Positions 60,521 to 64,000 of a stretch of 64,000 nucleotides of DNA are shown here, one piece after another. The notes under the pieces are model-generated. The model saw nothing but the letters and a program-made list of their open reading frames with translations. It made no database searches and was not told the DNA's origin. Both the position numbers and the translations under genes were made by a program. Source of the stretch: Oscillibacter sp. PC13 (GTDB taxonomy: Bacteria; Bacillota; Clostridia; Oscillospirales; Oscillospiraceae); the NCBI RefSeq assembly GCF_900115635.1, contig NZ_FOXE01000010.1, positions 1-64,000 of the forward strand, given 5' to 3'. Every line of letters starts with the position of its first letter. Position 1 is the stretch's first letter.

Positions 60521-61185
60521 ATGCTGGAATTCTGGATAGTTTGCTGAACCTCCTCTTTCCGCCCAAGTGCCCCTTTTGCGGAACGGTTTTGGATCAGATA
60601 GGCATCTGTAACGGATGTCGGAGCAAGCTGCCCTGGGCGGAAGGCAGCGAGGCGCTCCGGAACAGCCCCGGCGGCCTTCGTGTCTGCGCCCCGCTCCGCT
60701 ATGAGGGGCTGGCCCGGGAGGGTGTGCTGGATCTGAAGTTCCACGGCCGCATGGGTGCGGCGGAACCACTGGGGGAACTGGTGGCTGCCTGTGCCGCCGA
60801 GTGGTATTCCGGCGAATTTGACATGGTAACCTGGGTGCCGGTGAGCAAACAGCGCCTGCGAAAGCGGGGCTATGATCAAGCGGAGCTGCTGGCCCGCAGT
60901 GCCTGTCGGGCTTGGGATGTAAGGCCTGTGCGCCTGCTTGTGAAAACCGTCGACAACCCCGCCCAGTCCGGCCTCCACGAGGCTGCCGCCAGGCGGGCAA
61001 ACGTACTGGGGGTCTATGAAGCGGCGGAGCCGACAAAAACGGCAGGCCGTCGTATTTTACTGGTGGATGATGTCTGCACCACCGGTTCCACCCTGGCAGA
61101 GTGCGCCCAGGTTTTGCGGGAGGCGGGGGCTGCTGAAGTGCTCTGCGCCGCCGTGGCACTGACGTCCCGCCCGGACGGGAAGTGA
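60517..61185 (+). CDS. comF: ComF-family phosphoribosyltransferase-like protein
   Basis: A 222-residue protein with an N-terminal zinc finger (CPFCGTVLDQIGICNGC) and a phosphoribosyltransferase domain with the intact PRPP motif ILLVDDVCTTGSTLAEC near 182. ComF proteins take part in uptake or processing of transforming DNA. Translation is coupled to the XRE gene by ATGA. No comFA or other competence gene lies nearby. Confidence 0.9.
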   Translation: MNAGILDSLLNLLFPPKCPFCGTVLDQIGICNGCRSKLPWAEGSEALRNSPGGLRVCAPLRYEGLAREGVLDLKFHGRMGAAEPLGELVAACAAEWYSGEFDMVTWVPVSKQRLRKRGYDQAELLARSACRAWDVRPVRLLVKTVDNPAQSGLHEAAARRANVLGVYEAAEPTKTAGRRILLVDDVCTTGSTLAECAQVLREAGAAEVLCAAVALTSRPDGK

Positions 61186-61210
61186 CACAGAAGGCTCTCT
61201 GTGTGTTTTT
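61185..61210 (+). terminator. Terminator after comF
   Basis: Seven-base arms (ACACAGA/TCTGTGT) followed by GTTTTT. Confidence 0.6.
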
Positions 61211-61256
61211 CACAGAAAACCGGAAGGTTTCCGCTTGAAATGGGCAAAGAATGTTC

Positions 61257-61285
61257 TTGCAAACAAAGAAAACTGTCGGTATAAT
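61257..61285 (+). promoter_or_regulatory. mreB-like gene promoter
   Basis: TTGCAA, a 17-bp spacer and TATAAT, 73 bases before the ATG. Confidence 0.82.
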
Positions 61286-61358
61286 AGAAACTGTATGATT
61301 GTACACGGTGAAAACCGCTCATAATAACAGACAGAAAGATCGAATGAGGTGGAATTTT

Positions 61359-62384
61359 ATGTCCATGGCGAAGGATATCGGTATCGATCTCGGTACCGCA
61401 TCGGTTTTGGTATATGTAAAGGGCAAGGGCATTGTACTGAATGAGCCATCTGTAGTGGCAATGGATAAAAACACCGGCAAGCTTTTGAAGGTGGGGGCCG
61501 AAGCGCAGGCGATGCTGGGCCGTACGCCCGGCAACATTGTAGCCATCCGCCCCTTGCGGGAGGGCGTTATCTCCGACTATGATATGACCGAGCGGATGCT
61601 GCGGGAGTTTTTGCGGAAGGTGGCTGGAGTTTCCTTTTTCAAGCCCCGGCTCATCATCTGTGTGCCCTCCGGCATTACAGAGGTGGAAGAGCGCGCCGTG
61701 ATTGACGCGGGTATTCAAGCCGGTGCCCGGAAGGTATACTTGATTGAAGAGCCTGTGGCCGCTGCTATCGGCGCTGGTATTGATATCACTCAGCCGGACG
61801 GCCATATGGTGGTGGATATCGGCGGCGGCACTGCAGACATTGCGGTGATTTCCCTCTCCGGCGTGGTGGAAAGCGCCTCTATCAAGATTGCTGGCGATCA
61901 GCTGAATGAGGCTGTGGTGAAATACATGCGCCGCAAGCACAACCTGCTGGTGGGCGAGCGCACGGCTGAGGAGATGAAAAAGCAGATTGGCTGTGTCTTT
62001 CCCAAGGATGAGGAGGAGACCATGGACGTCAAGGGCCGGTGCCTGCTGACGGGTCTCCCCAAGGTGGTCACCGTTTCTTCCACAGAGATGATGGATGCAT
62101 TTGAGGAGCCGGTGGAACGCATTATGGAGGCGATTCACTCCGTGTTGGAACGGACGCCGCCCGAGTTGGTGGCGGATATTTCCACCAACGGCATTGTGAT
62201 GACCGGCGGCGGCAGCTTGGTGTCTGGATTTGACAAACTCGTAACGGCCCGTACCGGCATTCATACCGTGATTGCCGAGGATGCCATCAGCTGCGTGGCC
62301 TTGGGTACAGGAAAGAGTCTGGATTCGCTGAACAGCATGCAGGACGGTACGATGAACCTGAGCCGCCGCAAGCAGATGAACTGA
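61359..62384 (+). CDS. mreB: MreB-family actin-like cell-shape protein
   Basis: A 341-residue bacterial actin that organises cell-wall synthesis along the cell body. ATP-binding motifs: KDIGIDLGTASVLVYVKGKG (phosphate 1), VVDIGGGTADIAVISL (phosphate 2) and GIVMTGGGSLVSGFD (adenosine). An amphipathic or hydrophobic N-terminus is short. It is a stand-alone gene without mreC or mreD, so it may be an Mbl/MreBH-type paralogue. GAGGTGG lies before ATG 61359; upstream in-frame codons overlap the leader. Confidence 0.92.
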   Translation: MSMAKDIGIDLGTASVLVYVKGKGIVLNEPSVVAMDKNTGKLLKVGAEAQAMLGRTPGNIVAIRPLREGVISDYDMTERMLREFLRKVAGVSFFKPRLIICVPSGITEVEERAVIDAGIQAGARKVYLIEEPVAAAIGAGIDITQPDGHMVVDIGGGTADIAVISLSGVVESASIKIAGDQLNEAVVKYMRRKHNLLVGERTAEEMKKQIGCVFPKDEEETMDVKGRCLLTGLPKVVTVSSTEMMDAFEEPVERIMEAIHSVLERTPPELVADISTNGIVMTGGGSLVSGFDKLVTARTGIHTVIAEDAISCVALGTGKSLDSLNSMQDGTMNLSRRKQMN

Positions 62385-62391
62385 ATGAGGC

Positions 62392-62417
62392 CGGGCCGCG
62401 GAGCGCTCCGCGGCCCG
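62392..62417 (+). terminator. Palindrome after the mreB-like gene
   Basis: A 26-base perfect palindrome (CGGGCCGCGGAGC and complement) followed by CTTTCC; a weak terminator. Confidence 0.6.
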
Positions 62418-62446
62418 CTTTCCGTCCTGCACCAGGAGGAAAGACC

Positions 62447-62474
62447 TTGCTTTTTTGCCCGGTTTTGGTATAGT
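62447..62474 (+). promoter_or_regulatory. degV-like gene promoter
   Basis: TTGCTT, a 16-bp spacer and TATAGT, 62 bases before the ATG. Confidence 0.65.
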
Positions 62475-62536
62475 TGCTATAGGCATGTATTGCCGCGGCC
62501 TGTTTGGACAAGTATCTGCAAAAGGAGAGAAACGAT

Positions 62537-63382
62537 ATGGCCATTCAGATTATTACGGATTCCACCAGCGATTTGACGGAGGAAGAGCTGCAGAAGCTGA
62601 ACGTCCATATGATTCACATGCGGGTCATCTTCGAAGATGGCATCTATACGGACGGTGTGGATATTACCAAGGAAGGATTTTATGAAAAGCAGGCGGCGGC
62701 AAAGACGCTTCCGAAAACGACCCAGGTGAATCCGCAGGAGTACTGTGATATCTTTGAATCCCTGCTTCAAAATGGAGATGAAGTGGTGGCGATTCTGCTT
62801 TCCTCTAAACTCTCCGGAACCTTTCAGTCTGCCATGATTGCAAAGGGAATGGCGGAGGGCGGCGAACGGCTGCACCTGGTGGATTCCCTGAACGTCACCA
62901 TTGGCGAGGGGCTGCTGGTGCGGGAGGCCGTGCGCCTGCGGGACGCGGGAAAGACTGCAGCAGAGATTGCTGCGGCCATGGAGGAACTGAAATACCGGGT
63001 GCGGTTTGTGGCTTTTATCGGCACGCTGAAGTATCTGAAAATGGGCGGGCGCATCTCCGCTTCCACGGCGGTGCTGGGCACGATGCTGAACATTTCCCCG
63101 GTAGTGGCTATTGTGGACGGCGAGGTGAAATCTGTAGGCCGGGTAAAGGGAAAGCAGAAAATTTTGGAATATACCCTGGACTTTGCCAATCACTATCCCA
63201 TTGACGGCCGGCACTGCGTGATGTTCGGCCATTCCCGTTGCCTGGAGACCATGGAAATTTACCGGGAGAAATGCGTGAAGGCATTGGCTATCAAGGATTA
63301 CCACTGGGATGAGCTGGGTGCCGTCATTGGTACGCATGCCGGACCTGGCTGCTATGGCCTGGCCTATATCGGGCTGAAATAG
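62537..63382 (+). CDS. DegV-family fatty-acid-binding protein
   Basis: A 281-residue DegV protein. IITDSTSDLTEEEL opens the fold; SSKLSGTFQSA and KYLKMGGRISA are signature segments lining the lipid site. Some members (FakB) hand fatty acids to the kinase FakA for phospholipid synthesis; no fakA gene is adjacent. AAAGGAG precedes ATG 62537, deciding it over an upstream in-frame ATG. Confidence 0.9.
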   Translation: MAIQIITDSTSDLTEEELQKLNVHMIHMRVIFEDGIYTDGVDITKEGFYEKQAAAKTLPKTTQVNPQEYCDIFESLLQNGDEVVAILLSSKLSGTFQSAMIAKGMAEGGERLHLVDSLNVTIGEGLLVREAVRLRDAGKTAAEIAAAMEELKYRVRFVAFIGTLKYLKMGGRISASTAVLGTMLNISPVVAIVDGEVKSVGRVKGKQKILEYTLDFANHYPIDGRHCVMFGHSRCLETMEIYREKCVKALAIKDYHWDELGAVIGTHAGPGCYGLAYIGLK

Positions 63383-63408
63383 TGGAAGACAGGGCCTGCA
63401 TCACCATT

Positions 63409-63450
63409 GTTGCACAAGCAACTGCACCCGGCAGGCATTTGCCGTATACT
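63409..63450 (+). promoter_or_regulatory. Promoter with CRP/FNR-type palindrome
   Basis: GTTGCACAAGCAAC (63409-63422) is centred at -41.5 from the start predicted by TATACT (63445-63450), and there is no good -35. It has the same arms and nearly the same spacing as the rubrerythrin promoter site at 41664. Confidence 0.6.
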
Positions 63451-63515
63451 TCCGGGGAAGACTAAAGAAAAATGCCGGGCAGCTTTGGCGGCCCTGATAG
63501 ACAAGGAATGAAAAT

Positions 63516-64000
63516 ATGCAACAGTTGAAACCTGTGACAAAGCAGGACGGAGCAAGGCTGCGGAAATATTACCAGAACTGTGGGTATGGCCTCTGCGAAT
63601 ACTCGGTGGGTGTTAAGATGATGTGGCGTACGACGCTGCACCCCGCCTGGACAGAGTCTGCCGGATGTCTGATTGTCAAAAACACAATCGACGGACAGGA
63701 GGTATTTGACTATCCGGTTCCAGGTCCCGATGGAGATGAGAATGCCGCACTGGAGGACATTGAGCGCTACTGTCTGGAAAAGGGGATTCCGCTGGTAATC
63801 TCGGTGGTTCCCGAGTGCAAGGTGGCGCGTCTCTTGGGACGTTATCCCTATATGCGGGTCAGTGACGTCCGCACTTGGCGGGACTATGTGTACTACCGGG
63901 AGGATCTGCAGTTCTTTGCGGGAAGACGGTACTCTGGCCAGCGAAACCATATCAATAAATTCCGTACAAAGTGGCCGGATGCGTCCTTCCGCCAGCTTAC
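63516..64000 (+). CDS. DUF2156-type protein, 3' end outside the window
   Basis: The frame is open from ATG 63516 to the window end (161 codons), with AAGGA eight bases before the start. The N-terminal part contains a GNAT-like half (ALEDIERYCLEKGIPLVISVV) and the stretch YYREDLQFFAGRRYSGQRNH, typical of DUF2156 proteins, which resemble the acyltransferase domain of lysyl-phosphatidylglycerol synthase. Function is unproven. It follows degV after a promoter with an FNR-like palindrome. Confidence 0.75.
   Translation, partial: MQQLKPVTKQDGARLRKYYQNCGYGLCEYSVGVKMMWRTTLHPAWTESAGCLIVKNTIDGQEVFDYPVPGPDGDENAALEDIERYCLEKGIPLVISVVPECKVARLLGRYPYMRVSDVRTWRDYVYYREDLQFFAGRRYSGQRNHINKFRTKWPDASFRQL

Noticed and set aside
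1-64000. tRNA, rRNA, CRISPR arrays, insertion sequences, prophage or toxin-antitoxin modules
   Set aside because: I found no cloverleaf-type genes, spaced repeats, transposases, terminal inverted repeats with target duplications or phage genes by reading.

Overview
The window looks like a chromosomal segment of an anaerobic, spore-forming, fairly GC-rich Firmicute, most likely Oscillospirales (Oscillibacter/Flavonifractor-like). Reasons: the Firmicute order rimP-nusA-ylxR-ylxQ-infB-rbfA-nrnA-truB-ribF; sporulation genes yqfC, yqfD and ylbJ; a rubrerythrin with an N-terminal rubredoxin domain; strong AGGAGG-type ribosome sites with ATG, GTG and TTG starts; sigma-A promoters with 17-bp spacers. 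I see no rRNA, tRNA, CRISPR array, insertion sequence, prophage or conjugative gene, so most of the interest lies in small accessory operons and regulatory sites.

Layout. 1-2.9 kb (+): end of an unidentified gene, a BenE-type transporter and an M24-fold hydrolase that has lost its metal ligands. 3.0-11.8 kb (-): the nusA-infB translation operon, read from a promoter at 11.78 kb. 11.8-14.8 kb (-): zinc block with zur-znuC-znuB behind a promoter/Zur box, then two small membrane-protein genes with their own Zur-box-like promoter and a structured leader. 14.8-18 kb (+): nucleotidyltransferase, SGNH hydrolase, DapA-family aldolase. 18.2-21 kb (+): class II aldolase, mtnA and a DeoD paralogue, a set fitting salvage of 5'-deoxyadenosine or methylthioadenosine. 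21-23 kb (-): ECF sigma factor with a DUF4179 partner, and a cupin. 23.2-27.1 kb: lipoprotein, polytopic membrane protein, DUF2975/Cro pair. 27.1-31.5 kb: candidate small RNA, then marR and a heterodimeric ABC exporter.

31.5-36 kb (-): membrane-anchored XRE protein, GNAT acetyltransferase, ftsH. 36-43.2 kb (+): rlmB, a P-type-ATPase-like protein without the catalytic aspartate motif, an EF-G-like GTPase, rubrerythrin, HAD phosphatase. 43.2-44.5 kb (-): SLH-domain serine protease. 44.7-53.1 kb (+): metallo-beta-lactamase-fold protein, deoC, a second deoD, a BmpA-type nucleoside ABC importer and a degenerate phosphoribosyltransferase, together a nucleoside uptake and breakdown module. 53-64 kb: ylbJ (-), then yqfC-yqfD-phoH-ybeY, two small genes, recD2, a small XRE regulator, comF, mreB, degV and the start of a DUF2156 gene (+).

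The most promising less-described items are: (1) the mtnA-linked DeoD paralogue, which has lost the histidine that contacts the ribose 5'-OH; (2) the two small membrane genes with a Zur-like promoter and terminator-like leader; (3) a 14-bp palindrome at about -42 in two unlinked promoters, as for a CRP/FNR-family activator; (4) a roughly 105-nt small-RNA candidate; (5) pseudo-enzymes of the P-type ATPase, phosphoribosyltransferase and M24 folds. Sites, folds and starts were read by eye; no alignment or database search was run.
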